From NCBI RefSeq assembly GCF_013870525.1, contig NZ_JACBXD010000039.1, forward strand, positions 1-64,000: DNA of 64,000 bases, in the 5' to 3' direction. Both the position numbers and the translations under genes were made by a program. Below the pieces are notes generated by a model. It saw only the letters and a list, made by a program, of their open reading frames with translations, did not search any database and was not told where the DNA came from. Within the stretch, counting starts at the first letter, position 1. Each line of letters opens with the position of its first letter. Of this stretch, positions 42,926-49,338 are shown piece after piece. This stretch comes from Amycolatopsis pittospori. GTDB taxonomy: Bacteria; Actinomycetota; Actinomycetes; Mycobacteriales; Pseudonocardiaceae.

Positions 42926-42978
42926 GCGGGTGGATCCCGTTCGCCGGAACCCACACTCCGGCGGCGGGGTCCACCCGC
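42926..42978 (+). terminator. Hairpin after the dioxygenase gene
   Basis: A long imperfect stem (left 42926-42948, right 42956-42978), with GCGGGTGGATCC pairing to GGGGTCCACCCGC, lies 29 bases after the stop. A T-containing stretch (GGGGTTTTCCCCC) follows. Confidence 0.6.
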
Positions 42979-43089
42979 CCCTCGTTCGGTGGGGTTTTCC
43001 CCCATGCCAAGTCGGAGCCCTGCTACAGCGCGCCACCGCCGATGCGCGGGCGATGATCGCCTTCGACATCGAGTGAAGGGGCGAACGGC

Positions 43090-44430
43090 ATGGCGGACAA
43101 GAGGAAACACTGGGGAAGACGGGGACTGCTGACGGCCGCGATGGCCGCTGTGGTCGTGACGGGAGCGGTCGTCGCGCCCGTGGCGAGCGCGAGCACGGCC
43201 GGGCGTGATCCGGTGCGGTCGCTGGACCGGGCGGCGCATCCGCTGCGGTCGACCGAACCCGGCCGGAACACCGCGGATCTGCGGGCGCTGGGCGCGATGA
43301 TCGGCGACACGAAGGTGGTCGGTCTCGGGGAGGCCACGCACGGCTCCCACGAGTTCTTCACGCTGAAGGAGCGGGTCTTCCGCTACCTCGTCGAGGAGAA
43401 GGGCTTCCGCGCCTTCGCACTGGAACTGAGCTGGTCCGCCGGACTGGAGATCGACGAGTTCGTCCAGACCGGCAAGGGTGACGTCCGCGAACTCGCCAAG
43501 CGGACGCTGGCCGGTTCTCCGTGGGACCGCGAGGAGTTCGTGAGCCTGATCCGCTGGATGCGCGACTACAACCGCGCTCACCCGGGCCGCACCGTGCACT
43601 TCGTCGGGGACGACCTCGGCGCGCCGAGCTTGAACGAGAAGTTCTTCGCGCGGATCACCGACTACGTGCGCCAACATCACCCGAAGGCGTTGCCGCGGCT
43701 CAACGAGCTGTACACCGGACTGCGCCCGATCGACGACATCTTCGCCTACCTGGGCAAGCCGCGTGAGGAACGTCTTCGGCTCGCGGCCAAGGCGGAGCAG
43801 GCGTTGCAGCTGATCAGGAGTCTGAAGGGCGCGGGCTCGGACGCCTTCGACTTCGCCGAGCAGAACGCGTTGTCGGTCGCGCAGACGACGAAGTTCGCCA
43901 CGGTGGACCCCAAGGATCCGAAGTCGCTGGGGGAGGCGCAGATCCTCCGCGACGGGGCGATGGCGCAGAACGTCGCCTGGTGGCAGCGCCGGACCGGGCA
44001 CAAGATCCTGCTCTCGGCGCACAACAGCCACGTCGCCTATCTCTCGGGCGATCCGGTGATGTACCCGAAGGCGCAGGGCGCGTTCCTGCGCGAAACGCTG
44101 GGCGCGGGTTACGTGACGATCGGCTTCACCTTCGACAGGGGTTCGTTCCTGTCCAAGGACGCGGCGCTCGTCGGCGACTGGAAGCGGTTCTCCGTTCCCG
44201 CCGCGGCGCGGGGTTCGAACGAGGACACCCTCGACAAGGTCCGCTACCAGGACTTCTACCTCGACATGCGCACCGCGCCGCCGGCCGCGAAGGCCTGGCT
44301 CGGCACCGCCCGGCCCACCCGCAGCATCGGGACGCAGTTCCCGGTCGAGCCGCAGGACATCTCGCTCGCGCGGTCCTTCGACGTTCTCGTCCACCTGCAC
44401 GACGTCCGTCAGGCCGATCTGAGAAAGTAG
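43090..44430 (+). CDS. Exported erythromycin esterase family protein
   Basis: 446 residues with an N-terminal Sec-like signal (residues about 12-36, ending VASAS). The family core follows: GLGEATHGSHEFFTLKERVF (catalytic-histidine region), GFRAFALELSW, FVGDDLGAPS, LLSAHNSHVAY and a late FDRGSF segment. Family enzymes such as EreA/B open macrolide lactones, but most actinobacterial members have no assigned substrate, and export would be unusual for a resistance enzyme. Its last 12 codons are repeated without function at 44595-44629. Confidence 0.85.
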   Translation: MADKRKHWGRRGLLTAAMAAVVVTGAVVAPVASASTAGRDPVRSLDRAAHPLRSTEPGRNTADLRALGAMIGDTKVVGLGEATHGSHEFFTLKERVFRYLVEEKGFRAFALELSWSAGLEIDEFVQTGKGDVRELAKRTLAGSPWDREEFVSLIRWMRDYNRAHPGRTVHFVGDDLGAPSLNEKFFARITDYVRQHHPKALPRLNELYTGLRPIDDIFAYLGKPREERLRLAAKAEQALQLIRSLKGAGSDAFDFAEQNALSVAQTTKFATVDPKDPKSLGEAQILRDGAMAQNVAWWQRRTGHKILLSAHNSHVAYLSGDPVMYPKAQGAFLRETLGAGYVTIGFTFDRGSFLSKDAALVGDWKRFSVPAAARGSNEDTLDKVRYQDFYLDMRTAPPAAKAWLGTARPTRSIGTQFPVEPQDISLARSFDVLVHLHDVRQADLRK

Positions 44431-44453
44431 GGGCGCCGCGCCCGTTTAGGGGT
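44393..44453 (+). repeat. 61-bp direct repeat, copy 1 (contains the esterase 3' end)
   Basis: Begins ACCTGCACGACGTCCGTCAG and ends CCCGTTTAGGGGT. It spans the last codons and stop of the esterase gene. An identical copy lies at 44595-44655, 202 bases away. Confidence 0.9.
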
Positions 44454-44460
44454 GGCGCTA

Positions 44461-44573
44461 CACGCGATTTCGTGTGCTTGGAGACGGATCTCGCGTGCAC
44501 AGAGACCGCACAACCGAGTGCGGCATCCAGGCACGCGAGTCACGTGCCTGAGCACGCGAGTCGCGTCTTCGCC
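44461..44573 (-). repeat. Intergenic repeat of the CACGTGAGATCCG/CTCGCGTG type, copy 2
   Basis: The reverse complement of this stretch matches 17670-17778 over most of its length. It sits exactly between the two copies of the 61-bp direct repeat. No gene is supported between 44431 and 44759; that region holds this repeat, the duplication and the Spo0M promoter. Confidence 0.8.
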
Positions 44574-44594
44574 GCAGTAGACGCGGCAAAGGGA

Positions 44595-44655
44595 ACCTGC
44601 ACGACGTCCGTCAGGCCGATCTGAGAAAGTAGGGGCGCCGCGCCCGTTTAGGGGT
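44595..44655 (+). repeat. 61-bp direct repeat, copy 2
   Basis: An exact copy of 44393-44453, including a non-functional copy of the esterase's last codons and TAG. Followed by a T-rich stretch (TTTTTAACCC) and the Spo0M gene. Confidence 0.9.
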
Positions 44656-44759
44656 TTTTAACCCGGTTTGCCTGGCGTGCCGCGGCGGATCTCGGTAGTA
44701 GTCGAAGTGTTCGCTCTCGCGGCACCCCTTGTTCCAGTACCCAGCGGAGGAAATCCCTG

Positions 44760-45737
44760 ATGTTCAAACGGATGCTCAGCGCCTTCGGGGTCGGCGGCCC
44801 GTCCGTCGACACCGTGCTCGACTCGCCGCACGCCACACCCGGCGAGGTGATCACCGGCCAGGTCCGCATCCAGGGCGGTTCGAGCGACGCCCAGATCGAG
44901 GAGATCCTGCTCTCGCTGGTGACCCGGGTCGAGGTCGAGCACGGCGACCACGAGCGCGCCGGGACCGCGGAGTTCCTGCGGGTCAGCGCCGGGCGCAAGG
45001 TGAAGGTCACCGCGGGGCAGCCGACCACGGTCCCGTTCCAGATCGCGCTGCCGTGGGAGACGCCGATCAGTGCCGTCGGCGGGCGTGAGCTGCCGGGCGT
45101 GGTGGTCGGTGTGCGGACCGAACTCGTCATCGCCGGCGCGCCGGACAAGGGCGACCTCGACCCGGTGCTGGTCGGGCCGCTGGAGTCGCAGGACCGGGTG
45201 CTGGAGGCGTTCGGCGAGCTGGGCTTCCAGTTCCGCAGCGCCGACGTCGAAGCCGGGCGCCTGCACGGTGTCCGGCAGGAACTCGGCTTCTATCAGGAGA
45301 TCGAGTTCTTCCCGCCGTCGCGTTACGCCGGCCGCGTCAGCCAGGTGGAGCTGACCTTCGTCGCGAGCCCGGACGATCTGGTGGTGGTGCTGGAGGCCGA
45401 CAAACGCGGCGGCATGTTCCGCTCCGGCGGCGACTCCTTCGGCCGCTTCCACGTCTCGCACGAGGAGGCCCTGCGCACCGACTGGGCCGCGGCCATCGAC
45501 GGCTGGCTGGCCAAGGTCGCGGAATCCGGCGGCGGGCACGCGATGTTCGGCGGCCACGGTGGACACGGTGATCACCACGATTACGACCACCACGGTCACC
45601 ATGGTGGGCACGGCAGGCGTGGTCCTGGGATGGGCGGCGTCGTCGCCGGTGCCGCGGCCGGAGTGGTCGGCGGCATGATCCTCGGCGAGGTCATGGAAGA
45701 CGTCTTCGACGGCGGCGACGAGGGTTTCGAAGAGTGA
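44760..45737 (+). CDS. Spo0M-like protein with His/Gly-rich tail
   Basis: 325 residues from ATG 44760, after GGAGGAA. Residues 1 to about 250 are the arrestin-like Spo0M domain (MFKRMLSAFGVGG, VITGQVRIQGG, QIEEILLSLVTRVEVEH, LGFYQEIEFFPP). Residues about 258-290 are extremely rich in histidine and glycine (HGGHGDHHDYDHHGHHGGHG), then a glycine-alanine hydrophobic segment (about 297-312) and an acidic end. Spo0M controls sporulation timing in Bacillus; in actinobacteria its role is less clear. The tail probably binds zinc, copper or nickel. Confidence 0.88.
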   Translation: MFKRMLSAFGVGGPSVDTVLDSPHATPGEVITGQVRIQGGSSDAQIEEILLSLVTRVEVEHGDHERAGTAEFLRVSAGRKVKVTAGQPTTVPFQIALPWETPISAVGGRELPGVVVGVRTELVIAGAPDKGDLDPVLVGPLESQDRVLEAFGELGFQFRSADVEAGRLHGVRQELGFYQEIEFFPPSRYAGRVSQVELTFVASPDDLVVVLEADKRGGMFRSGGDSFGRFHVSHEEALRTDWAAAIDGWLAKVAESGGGHAMFGGHGGHGDHHDYDHHGHHGGHGRRGPGMGGVVAGAAAGVVGGMILGEVMEDVFDGGDEGFEE

Positions 45738-45791
45738 TCCTCGCTCAGTAGCGGGAAAGCGGTAAGCCGAAGGTATCCGCTCGGTGCCGTG

Positions 45792-45839
45792 GGTCGTGAG
45801 TGGTAGGTGTCGTCAGAACGTCACTTACCACTCACGACC
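45792..45839. repeat. TCGTGAGTGG hairpin repeat, copy 3
   Basis: Outer arms GGTCGTGAGTGGTA and TACCACTCACGACC pair exactly; the centre is unpaired. It lies between the convergent Spo0M and monooxygenase genes and may serve as a shared terminator. Confidence 0.8.
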
Positions 45840-45848
45840 GGCCGGGGA

Positions 45849-47054
45849 TCAGGTGTACCAGGTGGGTTCCGGGAGTTCGTTCAGGAGCGCGTAGGCGCCG
45901 ACCTCGCGGCGCTTGTACGCGACGGGGTCGTGGAGCGAGTGCGTCCGCAGATTGCGCCAGAAGCGGTCCAGGCCGTACTTCGTCGCGCTAGCGCGGGCGC
46001 CGGTCAGCTCGAAGACCTTCGTGCCGATTTCGAGTCCGGTGTCGATCGCGCGCTGCTTGGCGGCGGCGATGAGGACCGCGACGTCGCCGCGTGCCTCAGG
46101 CGTGAGTTCTTCTCGCGGCGCGTGCAGTACGGCCGAGATCGCGGCGCCCGCCTTGTCCGCCAGTGCTTCGGCGGCCCACAGTTTCGCCTGCAGATCGCCG
46201 TAGCTGTCGAGGATGTACCACTCCTCGCCCGCCGACGCCTTGTTGTCGCCGCCGTACGGCCAGGCGCGGGTGTGCTCGCGCGTGTACTCCAGCGCGGTTT
46301 CCAGCGCGCCCTGGGCGATACCGAGGTAGAAGTTGGTGAACACCAGCTGGATCGCCGGGACGTTGAGCGTGTTGTAGGTCAGCGGGTGGAACTTCTTGTC
46401 GACGTAGCCGGCGGCACTCGCCCACGGGACGCGGACGTCGGTGATGGTCACGCTGCCCGATTCGGTGAGCCGTTGGCCGATGTTGTCCCAGTCGTCGTGG
46501 AAGACGATACCGTCCTGTTCGGACGGAACGATCGCGAAGATGTGGTCCTCGGTGCCTTCGAGGATCCCTTCGAGCACGGTCAGGTCGGAGACCTTGCTGC
46601 CGGTGGAGAACGACTTGTGTCCGTTGTAGACGATCTCGTCGCCGTCCTCGGTGATCTTCAGATCGGAGTCGCGGGGATTGACCGCGCCACCGAAGAAGAA
46701 GTTGTTCTTCGTGTACAGCTCTTCGACGGCGGCGACCTGATCGTCGGTCGCGACCAGTCGTGCGGCCCAGGCCCAGAGATAGTGGTAGCCGAGCAACTGC
46801 CCGATCGAGCCGTCACCGCGGGCGACCTCGCGGATCACCTGATAGGCGGTCTCCCAGCTCTGCCCGCCACCACCGTGCTCGACCGGGCCGAGCAGGGTCA
46901 CCAGGCCGGAATCCTTCAACCGCTGGACTTCCGTGTACGGCGTTTCGTTCTTCCGGTCGCGTTCCGCCGCGTCCACCGCGAGTTCGGCGGCGACGTCCTT
47001 CGCGGTGGCCAGCCATTCCGTGGCGGACCGTACCGGGTTCTCGGTCGTGGTCAT
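45849..47054 (-). CDS. Acyl-CoA-dehydrogenase-fold flavin monooxygenase (SfnB/DszC-like, sulfur acquisition)
   Basis: 401 residues from ATG 47054; the frame upstream runs through a leader region and is not used. Family features are the flavin-site stretch YNGHKSFSTGSKVSDLTVL and the C-terminal THSLHDPVAYKRREVGAYALLN typical of DszC/SfnB-type monooxygenases, which desulfurise organic sulfur compounds with reduced flavin. A cysteine-containing leader peptide gene 83 bases upstream, of a type attached to sulfur-assimilation genes, strongly supports the sulfur role. Divergent MarR gene beyond. No flavin reductase is adjacent. Confidence 0.85.
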   Translation of the reverse strand: MTTTENPVRSATEWLATAKDVAAELAVDAAERDRKNETPYTEVQRLKDSGLVTLLGPVEHGGGGQSWETAYQVIREVARGDGSIGQLLGYHYLWAWAARLVATDDQVAAVEELYTKNNFFFGGAVNPRDSDLKITEDGDEIVYNGHKSFSTGSKVSDLTVLEGILEGTEDHIFAIVPSEQDGIVFHDDWDNIGQRLTESGSVTITDVRVPWASAAGYVDKKFHPLTYNTLNVPAIQLVFTNFYLGIAQGALETALEYTREHTRAWPYGGDNKASAGEEWYILDSYGDLQAKLWAAEALADKAGAAISAVLHAPREELTPEARGDVAVLIAAAKQRAIDTGLEIGTKVFELTGARASATKYGLDRFWRNLRTHSLHDPVAYKRREVGAYALLNELPEPTWYT

Positions 47055-47060
47055 GCTGAA

Positions 47061-47120
47061 TTCCGTTCTGTACGAGGGTGAACGGGTATTTCGGGCAGGG
47101 CGAAGCGCCCGGGATACCCG
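47061..47120 (-). promoter_or_regulatory. Structured leader between the Cys leader peptide and the monooxygenase
   Basis: On the minus-strand RNA, CGGGTAT pairs with ATACCCG to enclose a GGGCG-CTT-CGCCC hairpin. The structures lie between the leader-peptide stop and the monooxygenase start and are candidates for an attenuator or ribosome-site mask released by ribosome stalling. The exact switch is inferred. Confidence 0.45.
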
Positions 47121-47137
47121 GGAAGGCGAAGGCTGTT

Positions 47138-47212
47138 TCAGGCAGTACAGAAGCAACCCGCGACGCGGACCAGGTCCACGTGGCGGCGACGGGTCAAGCG
47201 GATGCCGTCCAT
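47138..47212 (-). CDS. Leader peptide with C-terminal Cys codons (sulfur-responsive type)
   Basis: 24 codons, too short for usual ORF calling. The peptide contains LTRRRHVDLVRVAG, the conserved core of actinobacterial sulfur-operon leader peptides, followed by GCFCTA with two cysteines just before the stop. A TTGACA -35 (47243-47248) and TCTACT -10 (47220-47225), 17 bases apart, end 7 bases before ATG 47212, so the transcript is probably leaderless. Ribosome stalling at cysteine codons when cysteine is scarce would then control the monooxygenase downstream, as reported for mycobacterial leaderless cysteine leaders. Confidence 0.82.
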   Translation of the reverse strand: MDGIRLTRRRHVDLVRVAGCFCTA

Positions 47213-47219
47213 GCGTCCG

Positions 47220-47248
47220 AGTAGAGCAGTGGGACTACAGGGTGTCAA
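47220..47248 (-). promoter_or_regulatory. Promoter TTGACA-17-TCTACT of the leader-peptide operon
   Basis: A perfect -35 hexamer at 47243-47248 and a 4/6 -10 hexamer at 47220-47225 on the minus strand, spaced 17 bases. Predicted transcription start coincides with the leader ATG. Confidence 0.7.
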
Positions 47249-47286
47249 CGAACGTCCGCGCTCTGAGACCGGGGTAATCTCCGGGA

Positions 47287-47778
47287 GTGCCGGACCACGT
47301 TGATCACATTCTGAGCCAGTGGGCGGAAGCCCGCCCCGACCTGGACGTCTCCCCGATGGGGGTGATCGGGCGGCTGAGCAGGCTCGCCCGGGTTTTGGAC
47401 GGCGAACTGCGCAAGACGTTCGCCCGGCACGACCTCGACCGGTCCTCCTTCGACGTGCTCGCCACCCTGCGCCGGGCCGGCACGCTCACCCCGGCCGACC
47501 TGATGCACTCCGCGATGATCACCTCCGGCGCCGTCACCCAGCGCCTGGACAGGCTTGAGGAACGCGGCCTGGTGGTCCGCGCGCCGGACGAGACGAACGG
47601 CCGCCGGGTGCTCGTCGACCTCACCGAAAAGGGTCTCGAGCTCATCGACCGGGCGCTGCCCGACCACGTCGAGACCGAGCACCGCCTGCTGAGCGCGATC
47701 AGCGTGGGAGAACGCGACGAACTCGCCGCCCTGCTGCGGAATCTGTTGAGTTCGTTGGGAGACGTCGCCGAAGAGTGA
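47287..47778 (+). CDS. MarR family transcriptional regulator
   Basis: 163 residues from GTG 47287. The winged helix is clear (LDRSSFDVLATLRRAGTLTPADLMHSAMITSGAVTQRLDRLEERGLVVR, with the wing DETNGRRVLVDLTEKG). It is divergent from the leader-peptide operon, with only 74 bases between the two starts, so it may regulate both. It could also act on the twin palindromes before the MFS gene 230 bases beyond its stop. Confidence 0.9.
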   Translation: MPDHVDHILSQWAEARPDLDVSPMGVIGRLSRLARVLDGELRKTFARHDLDRSSFDVLATLRRAGTLTPADLMHSAMITSGAVTQRLDRLEERGLVVRAPDETNGRRVLVDLTEKGLELIDRALPDHVETEHRLLSAISVGERDELAALLRNLLSSLGDVAEE

Positions 47779-47787
47779 GGTACCGGG

Positions 47788-47807
47788 GTCGTGAGTGGTA
47801 AGTCGCG
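47788..47807. repeat. Partial TCGTGAGTGG arm
   Basis: GTCGTGAGTGGTAAGTCGCG matches the left arm of the hairpin family (5205, 28687 and 45792), but the right arm is missing, so it looks like a decayed copy. Confidence 0.6.
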
Positions 47808-47847
47808 TCATTGAGGGGTAAGTCAAAGGTGGCGTGGATGGCGGGGT

Positions 47848-47900
47848 GTTGCGAAAGCCACTTTCGCAACGTTGAAGGTTGCGAAAGTGGCTTTCGCAAC
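47848..47900. repeat. Twin 23-bp palindromes, second location
   Basis: Units at 47848-47870 and 47878-47900, with the same GTTGCGAAAG/CTTTCGCAAC arms, the same opposite orientation and the same 7-base gap as 5109-5161. The stretch 47779-48158 has no gene; it holds this repeat, the partial arm at 47788 and the promoter at 48004-48042. Confidence 0.85.
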
Positions 47901-48003
47901 ACTCGAGGGGCAGGTAGGTGAAGGGACGGGCGGGCCCGTTCACCCGGGGTGACAGTGGGCGCGAGTGCGCCGCCCAGGTCGCCGCCGCTCCTCCGCTCAT
48001 CAT

Positions 48004-48042
48004 TTGACTTAGCGCTAAGACGTCCGATACCTTAGCGCTAAG
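48004..48042 (+). promoter_or_regulatory. Promoter with two CTTAGCGCTAAG operators before the MFS gene
   Basis: Perfect 12-base palindromes lie at 48008-48019 and 48031-48042, centres 23 bases apart (about two helical turns). A TTGACT (48004-48009) and TACCTT (48028-48033) with an 18-base spacer overlap them, so a repressor bound here would block RNA polymerase. Confidence 0.75.
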
Positions 48043-48158
48043 AGGTTCACGGGGCTGTCCCGTGAACCGGCAGACTTCGCGGACCGACACGCCCCGCCGC
48101 CGGATCTCCCGGCGCCGCAGGGGTTTCCTCGTCATGCCCGCGGATCGAGAGAGAAGAA

Positions 48159-49334
48159 ATGGTCACTCGAACCGAAAAAGCGCCTTCGACCTTGAGGGGC
48201 TGGGCGGGCGTGGCGGCGATCACCGCCAGCCTGTTCGTCTTCCTCACCACCGAACTGATGCCGGTCGGCCTGCTCACGCCGGTGAGTTCCAGTCTGGGCA
48301 TCTCCGTCGGCGTCGCCGGGCTGATGGTCACCCTGTACGGCGTCTCGGCCGGGCTGGGCGTCCCGTTCATCGTCGCGTGGACCCGGCGGATCAACCGGCG
48401 CGTCCTGCTTTCGACGATGCTCGGGATCCTGGCCGTGGGCAACCTGATCACCGCGCTCGCGCCCAGTTATCCGCTGGTGCTGGCGACCCGGCTCGTCATG
48501 GGGTTCGCCAACGGCGCCTTCTGGGCGATCGGCGTCGGGATGGCGATGCGCCTCGTCCCGGAACGGCACGCGAACCGGGCGGCCGCGGTGGTGATGTCCG
48601 GGATCTCGATCGCCACCGTGCTGGGTATGCCGCTGGGCACCGTCCTCGAAAGCCTGACGAGCTGGCAGACCACGTTCCTGATCTGGAGCGGCCTCAGCGT
48701 CCTCGTCTTCCTCGCCGTCGTCGCCCTGGTCCCGTCGCTGCCGTCACAGAACGCGGTCTCGGTCCGGGAGGTCTTCGGTCTGCCGCGCGAGAACGTGCGC
48801 CTGCGGTCGGTGCTGGTCACCGTGGTCTTGTTCGTGCTCGGTCACTTCGGGGTCTACACCTTCATCCGTCCTTTCCTGGAAGGGAATTCTTCCGCGTCGT
48901 CCGGCTTCATCACGGTATGCCTGATCGTCTTCGGCATCGGGGGAGCGGCCGGGAACTTCGTCGCCGGGTACTTCGTGACCAAGAACGTGCGGACGAGTTT
49001 CCTCGTGGGCGCCACCTCCCTCGTGGCGTCGTTGTTGCTGCTGCTCGCGATCGGCCACGGTCAGGCGGGCGCGATGATCGCGCTGGCGCTCTGGGGTGTT
49101 TCCTACGGCGTCGTGCAACTGAGTCAGCTCACGATGACGCAGAACGCCGCACCGGAGACCTTCGAGGCCGCCATGTCGCTGAACACGCTGGCGTACAACA
49201 CCTCCATCGCTCTCGGAGCGTTGTTCGCCGGCCTCTTCGCCGACAACGCCGGCATCACCAGTGTCGTGTGGTTCGGCGTGGTGCTGACGGCCGCTTCCTT
49301 GCTGTTCACCGCCGGCACCCGCCGAACCGCTTAG
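48159..49334 (+). CDS. MFS transporter (DHA1-type exporter)
   Basis: 391 residues, 12 predicted membrane segments. Early features FLTTELMPVGLLTPVSSSLGISVGVAGLMVTLYGVSAGLGVPF are those of the arabinose/drug efflux branch of DHA1 transporters. Expression is probably repressed through the twin palindromes upstream. Converges with the ABC genes with 4 bases between. The substrate is unknown; a drug or sugar efflux role is typical. Confidence 0.9.
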   Translation: MVTRTEKAPSTLRGWAGVAAITASLFVFLTTELMPVGLLTPVSSSLGISVGVAGLMVTLYGVSAGLGVPFIVAWTRRINRRVLLSTMLGILAVGNLITALAPSYPLVLATRLVMGFANGAFWAIGVGMAMRLVPERHANRAAAVVMSGISIATVLGMPLGTVLESLTSWQTTFLIWSGLSVLVFLAVVALVPSLPSQNAVSVREVFGLPRENVRLRSVLVTVVLFVLGHFGVYTFIRPFLEGNSSASSGFITVCLIVFGIGGAAGNFVAGYFVTKNVRTSFLVGATSLVASLLLLLAIGHGQAGAMIALALWGVSYGVVQLSQLTMTQNAAPETFEAAMSLNTLAYNTSIALGALFAGLFADNAGITSVVWFGVVLTAASLLFTAGTRRTA

Positions 49335-49338
49335 GTTT

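Noticed and set aside
41000-44400. A very long minus-strand frame spanning the AraC, dioxygenase and esterase genes
   Set aside because: It runs antisense through three well-supported genes and the non-coding gaps between them, so it is a lack of stops rather than a gene.
47055-47156. An N-terminal extension of the monooxygenase to 47156
   Set aside because: The extension runs through the structured leader and overlaps the leader-peptide end in another frame; ATG 47054 starts the family-like protein.
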